Source: Burkholderiales bacterium (GTDB taxonomy: Bacteria > Pseudomonadota > Gammaproteobacteria > Burkholderiales > Burkholderiaceae_C). From it: a DNA stretch of 64,000 bases. Both the position numbers and the translations under genes were made by a program. This document shows positions 46,178 to 55,349 of this stretch, one piece after another (the first letter of the stretch is position 1; each line of letters opens with the position of its first letter). Location of the stretch: assembly GCA_947474755.1 (NCBI GenBank), contig CANJJE010000007.1, positions 1 to 64,000 on the forward strand. Direction: 5' to 3'. The notes under the pieces are model-generated. The model was not told the DNA's origin, did not search any database, and was given only the letters and a program-made list of their open reading frames with translations.

Positions 46178-48115
46178 ATGGCCCTACAGATCAACATCGA
46201 CAACGGCGGAACGCTGACCGACATCTGCATCATCGATGGTCCGCGGGTCGACAAGACCAAGGTGCTGACGACACCCTACGACCTCAGCAAGTGCTTCTTT
46301 GAAGGGCTGGAAAAAGCCTCTGGCGTTGTCTACGGCAAGCCCGATGTGCGACGTCTGCTCGAGGAAGTGGACCTGATCCGCTATTCGACGACGCAGGGCA
46401 CGAATGCGATCTGCGAGCGCAAGGGGCCGCGTCTGGGTCTGATCGTCGACGCGACGGGATCGCGCCTGATCGAGGAATTGGCGGCACACGACCCGCAGGT
46501 CTATGAAGCACTGGTCGGTGATCGGGTGGTCTTGCTTGATTCAGCGCTGGTGCTGGGTGGCGACTCGCAGGCCCACGTCGTCGGGGCGATCAACAAGCTG
46601 ACCGCAACGGGCGCCAGCCGCATCGTCGTCAGCTTTGGCGGCGTCGATTTCATTGCCGTGGAAAGCGCGTTCCGGAAGGTCGCGTTGCGCAAGTATCCGC
46701 GGCATCTGCTCGGCGCGGTACCCATGCTCTACGGAAGCGACCTCAGTGTCGACAAGGATCCGGTGCGCCGCACCTGGACCGCTTTGATCAACTCCTTCCT
46801 CCACCCCGGGATGGAAGCGTTTCTGTACAACGCAGAAAACCGTTTGCGTCAGTACCGGACGAAGAATCCGCTGCTGATATTCCGCAATGACGGCGACGCC
46901 TCCCGTGTCGCCAAGACGATTGCGATCAAGACCTACAGCTCCGGTCCGCGCGGGGGTGTCGAAGGTGTCAAGGCCTTTTCCAGTGTGTATGGCTACGCCG
47001 ATGTGGTGGCCATCGATGTTGGCGGAACCACCACCGACATCTGCCAGTACGTCTCTGGCGGCGTCGCAGAGGATCGCCGGGGGCACGTCGAGGGCATCAG
47101 CGTGTCGATCCCGCTGTGCGAGATCGTCAGTGCCGGCGCGGGTGGCAGCTCGATCATCAAGGTCGTCGACCGCAAGATCGTCATCGGCCCGGAAAGCGTT
47201 GGTGCGGTCCCGGGGCCGGCGTGCTTCGGGCGCGGCGGTCAGTTCGCCACCATCACCGACGCCAGCCTGCTGATGGGCTTGTTCGATCCGAAGTCGTATT
47301 TCGGTGGTGGCATGGGCCTTGACCTCGATCGCGCCGCGACGGCCATCGCGGTCAATGTGGCCGAACCACTGGGACTGAAGCTGGAAGAGGCGCTGCAACA
47401 GATGGAGGTGGCCTTTGAAGCGAAGGTCGCCGCCGAATTGCATCGCGCGACCCGGATTTCCAAGGACAGCGTGCTGCTGGCGTTCGGCGGCGCCGGGCCG
47501 CTCAACGCCTGCGGCGTCGCCGAATTGGCCGGCATCGACAAGGTCGCCGTGCCGCACATGGCGGCGGTGTTCAGCGCCTATGGCATCGGCACCTGCGACA
47601 TTTCGCAGCGCTATACCGAATCCCTGGCGCAACACGACCAGCGCGGGCTCGACAAGGCTCTCGCCACGTTGCAGGCCAAGGCCGGGCGCGACATGTATGC
47701 CGAGGGATTCGAGAAGGGACAGTTCGATATCGAGGCCCGACTGGTGGCCACCGATGCCAAGGGTGCGGAAACCATTTACCCGCTGACCGCGACACCGGTG
47801 TTTCCGGCGGCCATCGACAGTGCGACCACGGTCGAACTGGAACTGGCGGCGATCAAGCGCCTGCGGGCGGATACGGGCGCCACCACTCGGGTCAGCGTGG
47901 GCGCTGTCGCGACAAAGACCGGCGTACGAAACATCCTCGCCCGTGGCCATGGCCGCATCGATGTCCCGGTGTACCAGCTCGGCGCACTGAAGCCGGGCGA
48001 TCACGCGCCGGGCCCGGCCATCGTTGAGGAAGACTATTTCACCTGCCGCGTGCTCGAGGGTTGGACCTTCGTGATCAGCGACGCTGGCGACATCCTGTTG
48101 AACAGAAAGGCTTGA
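46178..48115 (+). CDS. HyuA-like ATP-dependent carboxylase alpha subunit (acetophenone carboxylase ApcA-like)
   Basis: Hydantoinase/oxoprolinase fold: INIDNGGTLTDICIID, YSTTQGTNAICERKGPRLGLI, VAIDVGGTTTDICQYVSGG; first gene of the five-gene set. Confidence 0.8.
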   Translation: MALQINIDNGGTLTDICIIDGPRVDKTKVLTTPYDLSKCFFEGLEKASGVVYGKPDVRRLLEEVDLIRYSTTQGTNAICERKGPRLGLIVDATGSRLIEELAAHDPQVYEALVGDRVVLLDSALVLGGDSQAHVVGAINKLTATGASRIVVSFGGVDFIAVESAFRKVALRKYPRHLLGAVPMLYGSDLSVDKDPVRRTWTALINSFLHPGMEAFLYNAENRLRQYRTKNPLLIFRNDGDASRVAKTIAIKTYSSGPRGGVEGVKAFSSVYGYADVVAIDVGGTTTDICQYVSGGVAEDRRGHVEGISVSIPLCEIVSAGAGGSSIIKVVDRKIVIGPESVGAVPGPACFGRGGQFATITDASLLMGLFDPKSYFGGGMGLDLDRAATAIAVNVAEPLGLKLEEALQQMEVAFEAKVAAELHRATRISKDSVLLAFGGAGPLNACGVAELAGIDKVAVPHMAAVFSAYGIGTCDISQRYTESLAQHDQRGLDKALATLQAKAGRDMYAEGFEKGQFDIEARLVATDAKGAETIYPLTATPVFPAAIDSATTVELELAAIKRLRADTGATTRVSVGAVATKTGVRNILARGHGRIDVPVYQLGALKPGDHAPGPAIVEEDYFTCRVLEGWTFVISDAGDILLNRKA

Positions 48116-48120
48116 AGACC

Positions 48121-48522
48121 ATGAAGGTTCTGATGACGGAATACCTTCGCGTCGATCTCGATGCGGAGCAGTGGGAATGCCGGGTCTGCGACCACCTGAT
48201 CGGCACGGCGACCAGGAGCTACAAGGAAGGCATGCTGGTCTATGACCGCGACCCTCGCGAGATCCATCCGCCCATCATCGACCCCGAGCGATACAAGTTC
48301 ACCTTCAGCCCCGATCCGGAGTGGGTACGCATCCTCGAGTACTACTGCCCGAATTGCGGCACGCAGGTCGAGACCGAGTACGCGATACCGGGACATCCGC
48401 CGCTGCACGACATGCAACCCGACCTGCCCGCGCTGCGCGCGCAATGGGCCGGACGTGAGGAACTGAAAGAAGGCGTGGTCGGCCCGGCGGTGACTTCCGG
48501 CTCAGGCGGCCACTCACACTGA
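48121..48522 (+). CDS. Small zinc-ribbon-like carboxylase gamma subunit (ApcB-like)
   Basis: 133 aa with CRVCDHL and YYCPNCGTQVETEYA; located between two HyuA-like genes. Confidence 0.75.
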   Translation: MKVLMTEYLRVDLDAEQWECRVCDHLIGTATRSYKEGMLVYDRDPREIHPPIIDPERYKFTFSPDPEWVRILEYYCPNCGTQVETEYAIPGHPPLHDMQPDLPALRAQWAGREELKEGVVGPAVTSGSGGHSH

Positions 48523-48607
48523 TCGATCCGCCGCGAACTGGTGTCCCTTCGGCACCTGTCCTCGCGGTGCCATCGAGCGCCAGCCGCCATCCAAGCAAGG
48601 AGAAGAA

Positions 48608-50743
48608 ATGCGACGCATATCCGTAGACATCGGCGGCACGTTCACAGACTGTTTTGTCGTGTGGGACGGCCAATACATCGAAGCCAAGGCGCTGACCACC
48701 CATCACAACCTGGCGCTGGGGTTCAACGAGGCGCTGGAGAAGGCCAACAAGGTGCTCGGCCTTGAACTCGAGACGATCCTGTCGCAGGTGGATTCGGTGC
48801 GATACGCCACCACGCTGGGCACCAACGCGCTGATCGAGCACAAGGGTCCGAAGATCGGCATGCTGGTCACCGCAGGCTTCGAAGCCACGGTGCCGCTCAG
48901 CCGCGCACGCGGCTACGGCGAGGGGCTCGACAACCTCGGCAAGCAGGACATGCCCAATGCGCAGCGCCCCGCGCCCCTGGTTGAAGCGCACATGATTCGC
49001 GGCGTGCGCGAGCGCCTGGACTTCCAGGGCAAGCTGGTGATGCCCCTGGACGAAGAGGATGTACGCCGGCAGATCCGATCGCTGGTGAATTCCGGTGCGC
49101 AGATCATCGTCGTCGCGCTGGTCAACAGCGTCGTCAACCCGGCCCATGAGCAGCGCATCGAGGAGATCCTGCTGGAGGAGTATCCGTCGCACCTGCTGGG
49201 AGCGATCCCGATCATCCTGTCGCATCAGGTCGCGGGCCGCAAGGGCGAATATGTTCGTGCCACTTCGGCCGTCATCGACGGCTACCTGCACTCCACGATG
49301 TACCACGCGCTGTCGGCGCTGGAGCAGAACCTGCGTGCGCACAAGTACGACAAACCGATGCTGGTGATCCACAACTCCGGCGGCATGGCGCAGTTGAACT
49401 CCACCGACGCCCTGCAGACGATCCACTCAGGCCCGGTCTCGGGCATCGCAGCGTCCGAGCACCTCGCGATGCAAGCCGGCCTGGGCAATGTGGTGGCCAC
49501 CGACATGGGCGGCACCAGCTACGACATCGGCATCGTGGTCGAGGGCGGCATCAAGCACTATGACTTCAATCCGGTCATCGACCGCTGGCTGGTGTCGGTA
49601 CCGATGGTCCACCTGGTGACGCTGGGTGCAGGTGGCGGCTCGATTGCCACTTACGACCGGATGTACAACACGGTGAAGTGCGGCCCGCAGAGCGCGGGCT
49701 CCGATCCGGGGCCGGCCTGCTACGACCGTGGCGGCATGAGTGCCACGGTGACCGACGCCGATCTGCTGCTGGGCTATCTCGACGCGAAGAATTACGCCGG
49801 CGGCTCCATTCCACTGAACCTGCGCCGGGCCACCGCTGCCATCGAGGACACACTTTGCGAAGACCTCGACTGCTCGGTCATCGAGGCGGCGCTGATGATC
49901 CGCGAGAAGGTCGATGACAACATGGCCAACGGCCTGTTCACCGAGCTGCGCGCGCGTGGCTATGACCCGAAGGCGTTCACGATGCTCGCCTACGGCGGTA
50001 ACGGTCCCTTGCACTGCTGTGGCATCGCACGCAACCTGGGCATCGACAAGATCCTGGCACCGCCGCTCAGCTCGGTGTTCTCGGCGGTCGGTGCGGGCAA
50101 CATGCACCAGCTGCACATCCACGAGCAGTCGCTCTACATGGTGCTCTACGACTCGAACAGTCGGCACATCTTCGACGACTACAAGCGCTTCAACAGCATC
50201 GTGGTCGAGCTGAAGGAAATGGGCACGCAGGACCTGATCCGGCAGGGCATTCCTCGCGAGCAGATCCAGCACAGCCTGGAGCTCGACATGCGATACGGAA
50301 ACCAGCTCGTGCAGACCACTGCGGTGATTCCGCAGCACGAAGTGCATGGAGCGGCCGACGTGCTGGCGATCATTTCGCAGTTCTCGAACGACTACGGCAA
50401 GCGTTTCGGCGAGGGCAGTCAGGCGCCCGAGGCCGGTATCCGTATCAACACGATCCGGGTTGCCGCGTTCGTCCAGCTCGAAACCGTGGAGTTCGAGGAC
50501 ATCAAGGCGGTGCCCAAGGAGCAGCGCAAGCCGCCGCCCAAGCCGGAGACCGTGCGCAAATGCCATTTCGTGGGACACGAAGGCGTGGTGGAGACGCCGG
50601 TGTGGAGCCGCTCGGCCATCGAGCCCGGGGTGCAGATTTCCGGCCCGGCCATCATCGCCTCCGAAGTCACCACCTTCCTGGTCGACCCGGGCTGGACCTT
50701 CGTCGCAGCAAGGCAAGGCGCCTCCTGGTTCCTGCGCGGCTGA
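48608..50743 (+). CDS. HyuA-like carboxylase alpha-prime subunit (ApcC-like)
   Basis: ISVDIGGTFTDCFVVWDGQYIEAKALTTHHNLALGFNEAL, YATTLGTNALIEHKGPKIGMLVTAGFEAT, DMGGTSYDIGIVVEG, GPACYDRGGMSATVTDADLLLGYL. Confidence 0.85.
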   Translation: MRRISVDIGGTFTDCFVVWDGQYIEAKALTTHHNLALGFNEALEKANKVLGLELETILSQVDSVRYATTLGTNALIEHKGPKIGMLVTAGFEATVPLSRARGYGEGLDNLGKQDMPNAQRPAPLVEAHMIRGVRERLDFQGKLVMPLDEEDVRRQIRSLVNSGAQIIVVALVNSVVNPAHEQRIEEILLEEYPSHLLGAIPIILSHQVAGRKGEYVRATSAVIDGYLHSTMYHALSALEQNLRAHKYDKPMLVIHNSGGMAQLNSTDALQTIHSGPVSGIAASEHLAMQAGLGNVVATDMGGTSYDIGIVVEGGIKHYDFNPVIDRWLVSVPMVHLVTLGAGGGSIATYDRMYNTVKCGPQSAGSDPGPACYDRGGMSATVTDADLLLGYLDAKNYAGGSIPLNLRRATAAIEDTLCEDLDCSVIEAALMIREKVDDNMANGLFTELRARGYDPKAFTMLAYGGNGPLHCCGIARNLGIDKILAPPLSSVFSAVGAGNMHQLHIHEQSLYMVLYDSNSRHIFDDYKRFNSIVVELKEMGTQDLIRQGIPREQIQHSLELDMRYGNQLVQTTAVIPQHEVHGAADVLAIISQFSNDYGKRFGEGSQAPEAGIRINTIRVAAFVQLETVEFEDIKAVPKEQRKPPPKPETVRKCHFVGHEGVVETPVWSRSAIEPGVQISGPAIIASEVTTFLVDPGWTFVAARQGASWFLRG

Positions 50744-50788
50744 TGCCCCGCAGGACACACGCCGAACCGACAAACATCGAGGATTGAC

Positions 50789-53065
50789 ATGACTGAAACC
50801 CTAGCGCCCATCACTGCGAAGCTGCCCAGTGCGCAAGAAATCGCGCTGATCAAGAAGTTTCTGAACGACACCACGCTGTTCCTCGGGCCCGACCCCGAGA
50901 TCATGAAGAACCACGACCTGATGCCGCGCAGCGCGCTCGAAGAAGAGTGCATCGCCAAGATCAGTGACGCGCAGACGGTGGCCAAGATCCGCGATCGCAT
51001 CCAGGCCGGCTGTGACGAAGGTTTCGAGATGGTCGAGCAAATGGGGGCCGCGCCCGGCGCCAAATGGGGCGACATCATCACCGGGGTCTACTCGGCCTCG
51101 GGCGATCTGGCGATTGCCAGCGCCGGCGGCGTGCTGATCTTCTCGGCGCTGGTGCATCACCCGATCAAGTTCATCCTGAAGAACTGGGTCAACGACCCGA
51201 CGGTGGGTGTGCGCGAGGGTGACGGCTTCATCCACAACGATTCGCGCTACGGCAATGTGCACAACACCGATCAGAGCATGATCGTGCCCATCTTTCACCA
51301 GGGCAAGCTGATCTGCTGGGTGGCCTCGACGGTGCACGAAGGCGAGAACGGTGCGATCGAGCCGGGCGGCATGCCCTCGATGGCCGAGAGCCCGAGCGAC
51401 GAAGGGCTGAAGATGTGCCCGTTCAAGGTGGTCGAGAACTACCAGATCAAGCGCGACATCCTGACCTTTCTGCAGAACTCGGTGCGTGAGCCCAAGCTGC
51501 AGTACGAGGACATGAAGGTCAAGCTGTTCGCCTGTCTTCGCATCAAGCAGCGCATCGAGGAAACCCTCAACACCGATGGCCCCGCACCACTGGTATCGAC
51601 ACTGCGGCTGACGATGGAGAACGTGCGCGCCGAGGTCAAGCGTCGCATCAGCGAATGGCCCGACATGACGGTCCGCACCTACATCATCCAGGACTCGACG
51701 CTGCGGGAGAACTGCGTGGTGAAGGTGAACTGCCAGCTGACGAAAACCGGCGACCGGCTGATCTTCGACTTCCGCGGCTCCAGCCCCGAGTTCACCAACC
51801 GGCCCACCAACACCATCCTCGCCGGCCTCAAGGGCATGCTGTCGCAGGTGATCATGTGCTACGTCTGGCCCGACCTGCCACGAGGTCAGGCGGCGTTTGC
51901 GCCGATCGAAGTCATCACGGATCCGTACTCGATCGTCAACAGCTCCTACGATGCGCCGAACTCGCAGAGCCTGATGTCGATCTTCACCGGCTTCACCGCC
52001 GGGCAGCATGCAGTGGCGAAGTTCCTGTACTCCTGCCCCGAGAAATACACGAAGGTCCATGCGCCGACGTTCAACATGATCAACACCTTCATCTGGGGCG
52101 GCGTCAGTCAGCACGGCGAAACCCTGGGCAACCTGTGCGCCGATCTGAACGGCATGGGCGGTGGTGCGCGATCCGACATGGATGGCGAGCACGCGCTGGC
52201 GCCGATCTTCGCCACGATGGCCGACATTGGCGAGCAGGAACTCAATGAAGAGGACGTGCCCTTCCTTCAGCTGGTGTCGAAGAAGATGACGATGGACGCC
52301 GTGGCGCCCGGCAAGTACCGCGGCGGGCAGGGCTACACGATGATCGTCGCCACCAAGGACAGCGAGCAGTGGGGCTTCATGACCACCGCCCAGGGCGCAA
52401 AGATCCCGCCGATCCAGGGCCTGTTCGGCGGTTACGCCTGCGGCACCTATCCGCTGTCGAAAGTGAAGGGCGTCGACGTCTACGACGTGCTGCTGAACCA
52501 GCCCGAGCGTTTCAAGCACTCGATCGCCGAGATCATGAACGAGCGACCGTTCGAGAATGCCACTTACACCACGCACCACATGGGCATGGGCTTCGAGATC
52601 TCCAAACGCGGCGAGCTGTTCATGATTTCGCAGGGCGCCGGCGCCGGCTATGGCGACTTGCTGGAACGCAACCCTGCAGCCGTGATTCGCGACATCGAGG
52701 AAGGTTTGATGTCGCAAGGCGTGGCGGCCCGGTTGTACAAGGTCAAGTTCGATCCGATCACGCTGGCCATCGACACCCAGGGCACCGAGGCCTTGCGCGC
52801 GGCCGAACGCAAGGCGCGCATCGCGCGCGGCGTGCCCTACAAGGACTTCATCAAGACGTGGAACAAGCCGAAGCCGCCGTCGCATCTGCAGTATTTCGGC
52901 TGCTGGGGCGATGACATCGGTACGCTGTACATGGGCAGCCCGGACATCACCCGTGATGCCAACTCGCCGAAGCCCAACTACATGCGCCATCCGAAGGATG
53001 TGCGCATCGAGGCACTGGAAGCACGGCTGGCGGCACTGGGGGCCTTGAAGGAAGAAAAGCAGTGA
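50789..53065 (+). CDS. HyuB-like carboxylase beta subunit (ApcD-like)
   Basis: Hydantoinase B/oxoprolinase signature: GDIITGVYSASGDLAIASAGG, HNDSRYGNVHNTDQSMIVPIFHQGKLICWVASTVHEGENG, PGKYRGGQGYTM. Confidence 0.85.
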   Translation: MTETLAPITAKLPSAQEIALIKKFLNDTTLFLGPDPEIMKNHDLMPRSALEEECIAKISDAQTVAKIRDRIQAGCDEGFEMVEQMGAAPGAKWGDIITGVYSASGDLAIASAGGVLIFSALVHHPIKFILKNWVNDPTVGVREGDGFIHNDSRYGNVHNTDQSMIVPIFHQGKLICWVASTVHEGENGAIEPGGMPSMAESPSDEGLKMCPFKVVENYQIKRDILTFLQNSVREPKLQYEDMKVKLFACLRIKQRIEETLNTDGPAPLVSTLRLTMENVRAEVKRRISEWPDMTVRTYIIQDSTLRENCVVKVNCQLTKTGDRLIFDFRGSSPEFTNRPTNTILAGLKGMLSQVIMCYVWPDLPRGQAAFAPIEVITDPYSIVNSSYDAPNSQSLMSIFTGFTAGQHAVAKFLYSCPEKYTKVHAPTFNMINTFIWGGVSQHGETLGNLCADLNGMGGGARSDMDGEHALAPIFATMADIGEQELNEEDVPFLQLVSKKMTMDAVAPGKYRGGQGYTMIVATKDSEQWGFMTTAQGAKIPPIQGLFGGYACGTYPLSKVKGVDVYDVLLNQPERFKHSIAEIMNERPFENATYTTHHMGMGFEISKRGELFMISQGAGAGYGDLLERNPAAVIRDIEEGLMSQGVAARLYKVKFDPITLAIDTQGTEALRAAERKARIARGVPYKDFIKTWNKPKPPSHLQYFGCWGDDIGTLYMGSPDITRDANSPKPNYMRHPKDVRIEALEARLAALGALKEEKQ

Positions 53066-53934
53066 GCGGACCGTTCGCGGAACGCTTGCCCGATGCGGCG
53101 GGCAAGGGTTCGATACGTGTCTGGCTCAAGTCATCGGCCTACACCCGGCGCCTGCTGCTGGGTGAGGCGGGTGATCCGTGGGTCTCCGGTGCTCATTACC
53201 TCGCGTATTTCTCGCAGGCCCAAGGGCTGCTCAAGCCCGATGTCGCGGTGCTGGAAGTGGGCGAGCTGTACGACGCGTGGAATGCCACGCACAGCGGTGC
53301 GCTGGCGGCCTCGCTCGGCAACCGGCGCAAGCCGGTGACGGCGTTGCGCAAGCTGCTCGAATCAGAGGCGCCGCGCAAGCTGCTGGCTGAGGTGGTCGAA
53401 GCGGTGCTGGCCAACCTGCGTGGCCAGACGCCGCTGGTGCTGTCGGTTCCATCCCCGCGGCGCTGGACGAATCATGCGAACCATCTGACGGGAAGCACCG
53501 ACATCGAGCTCACCGCTGACGATGCCGAAGATGCGTCGATGTACCTGACCGACCTGATCCGCAGCGTGTCGGCTTTTCCTGTGTCGGGACTGTTGCTGGA
53601 GGAGGGGCGCGATGACGCGAACTTCAATGTCGACGACCTGACGCGCTACACCTCGATCGTCAATGTCGTGCGTCACTACCGCTGGTCGCTGGCGCTTCGC
53701 CTGCCGAACGAGGCTGTGCCAGCGCCCGAGGCACTGGCGGACTTCGATGCAGTGATCTCGCCTGTCGTCGAGCAGGCCGGTGCGGCAGCACTCGGTCGCG
53801 ACATCAGCGCCGCATTCGCCACCGGTGGCGTGATCGCGCCGCTGCACGGTCGGCAGTTCTACTTCGCCGAGATCCCTGCGGGCTCGCGCCCCGAGTCGGT
53901 GCTCGAGACCGTGGCCCGGTTGCGCGGTGGCTGA
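53062..53934 (+). CDS. ApcE-like accessory carboxylase subunit
   Basis: Overlaps the HyuB-like stop; 290 aa fifth gene of the set; no HyuA/HyuB homology apparent. Confidence 0.6.
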   Translation: MSGPFAERLPDAAGKGSIRVWLKSSAYTRRLLLGEAGDPWVSGAHYLAYFSQAQGLLKPDVAVLEVGELYDAWNATHSGALAASLGNRRKPVTALRKLLESEAPRKLLAEVVEAVLANLRGQTPLVLSVPSPRRWTNHANHLTGSTDIELTADDAEDASMYLTDLIRSVSAFPVSGLLLEEGRDDANFNVDDLTRYTSIVNVVRHYRWSLALRLPNEAVPAPEALADFDAVISPVVEQAGAAALGRDISAAFATGGVIAPLHGRQFYFAEIPAGSRPESVLETVARLRGG

Positions 53935-55264
53935 TTCGGCACGTGCGCCGGTGGACCGGATTCCGGTCAACCTGCTCACTGGTTTTCTGGGTTCGGGCAA
54001 GACCACGCTGCTGAACCACTGGGTTCACCTGCCGTCGATGGCAGGCGTGGCCGTGCTCGTCAACGAGTTCGGCGAGGTCGGCATCGATCACCATCTGGTC
54101 GATACCGTCGACGAGCAGATGGTGCTGCTCGACTCCGGCTGCCTGTGCTGCGCGATGCAGGGCGACCTGATCGGTGCACTGAAGAACCTGGCGCTGCGCG
54201 CCTCACGGCGCGAGATCGCACCCGTCACCCGCGTGATCATCGAAACAACTGGCCTGGCTGATCCGGTGCCGGTGCTCTACACCTTGATGGAAGACAGCTT
54301 CGTCGCAGCGCGTTTTACCTGCGATGGCGTTGCCACGGTGGTGTCTGCCACCCATGGGCTGGAGCAACTGCGCGACTTTTCCGAGGCGATCCGGCAGGTC
54401 GTCGCGGCCGATCTGCTGTTGATCACCAAATGTGATCGCGCCACCCCGTCGATGCTGACCGCGCTGCAGGAGGCATTGCGTCAGCTCAATCCCGGCGCGC
54501 CGCAGAGGCAGGTTCGTGATGGGCAGGACGATGCTTCGGCGCTGCTTTCGTGCGGGCTGTACAGCCCCGTGAACAAGCTGCCGAGCCTGGCGACATGGCT
54601 CGGTGAGGAGGCGCTGCATCAGGCACAAGCGCAGGACGCCGGGGGCCCGCAATCCCGGTGGCTGACTGGCTCCGGATCGAACGCTGCCCCCGGCAACGAT
54701 GATGATTCGTCGGGTCGGCCTCTGGCACAGCGCTGGCGCGAAGGTCGCGATGCGCGGGCGGCGCCAGCCAACCGTTCGTCCGAGCCACACACTCAGGGCG
54801 TGACCAGCTTCGTGGTCGTGTTCGAGCGTCCGGTGCCGTGGTTCGGGTTCGCGGTCACGCTGGGCCACATCCTGTCGCAGCACGGCAGGCAGTTGCTGCG
54901 CGTCAAGGGTCTGATCAACGTGGCGGGAACACTGCGTCCGCAGATCATCCAGTGCGTGCAGGGCGTGGCCTACCCGTCGGTGACGTTGAAGGAGTGGCCC
55001 AAAGAGGGGCCGTTTCGTGACGGCTTCAGTCGTCTGGTCTTCATCGCCCGCGACCTCGATCCAGCGCATGTCGAAGCGATCCGTGCAGCGTTGTCCCAGT
55101 TGCCCACCGACGCCGCCGCATTACGGATGAGCTCCGGCGACTCGATGCTGCCCACCCGCTGCTGGCTGGCCCAGCGCATGCCGGTGAACACGCCCGACGC
55201 CATCGAGCACGAAGGCTGGATCGTGCAGGCCAAGCGCCTGCGTGGGCGTAACCTGCCTCCTTGA
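53927..55264 (+). CDS. CobW/G3E-family (COG0523) GTPase
   Basis: GFLGSGKTTLLNHW P-loop, VLVNEFGEVGID, metal motif SGCLCCAMQGDL, LLLITKCDR; GTG start lies 8 nt inside the upstream gene. Confidence 0.92.
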   Translation: MADSARAPVDRIPVNLLTGFLGSGKTTLLNHWVHLPSMAGVAVLVNEFGEVGIDHHLVDTVDEQMVLLDSGCLCCAMQGDLIGALKNLALRASRREIAPVTRVIIETTGLADPVPVLYTLMEDSFVAARFTCDGVATVVSATHGLEQLRDFSEAIRQVVAADLLLITKCDRATPSMLTALQEALRQLNPGAPQRQVRDGQDDASALLSCGLYSPVNKLPSLATWLGEEALHQAQAQDAGGPQSRWLTGSGSNAAPGNDDDSSGRPLAQRWREGRDARAAPANRSSEPHTQGVTSFVVVFERPVPWFGFAVTLGHILSQHGRQLLRVKGLINVAGTLRPQIIQCVQGVAYPSVTLKEWPKEGPFRDGFSRLVFIARDLDPAHVEAIRAALSQLPTDAAALRMSSGDSMLPTRCWLAQRMPVNTPDAIEHEGWIVQAKRLRGRNLPP

Positions 55265-55349
55265 TCGACCGTTGCGAGATCGCACCGATCGTGCGGGCCG
55301 CCAGATCAAAATGCGATGAGCGGCCGCTTCCGGCCGGAGAAAGCTGACG

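Noticed and set aside
46541-48004. 487-aa minus-strand ORF opposite the first HyuA-like gene
   Set aside because: Composition typical of antisense frames; no recognisable motif.
50801-52990. 729-aa minus-strand ORF opposite the HyuB-like gene
   Set aside because: Antisense shadow of a strongly supported coding gene in high-GC DNA; His/Arg/Gln/Asp-rich translation with no recognisable domain.
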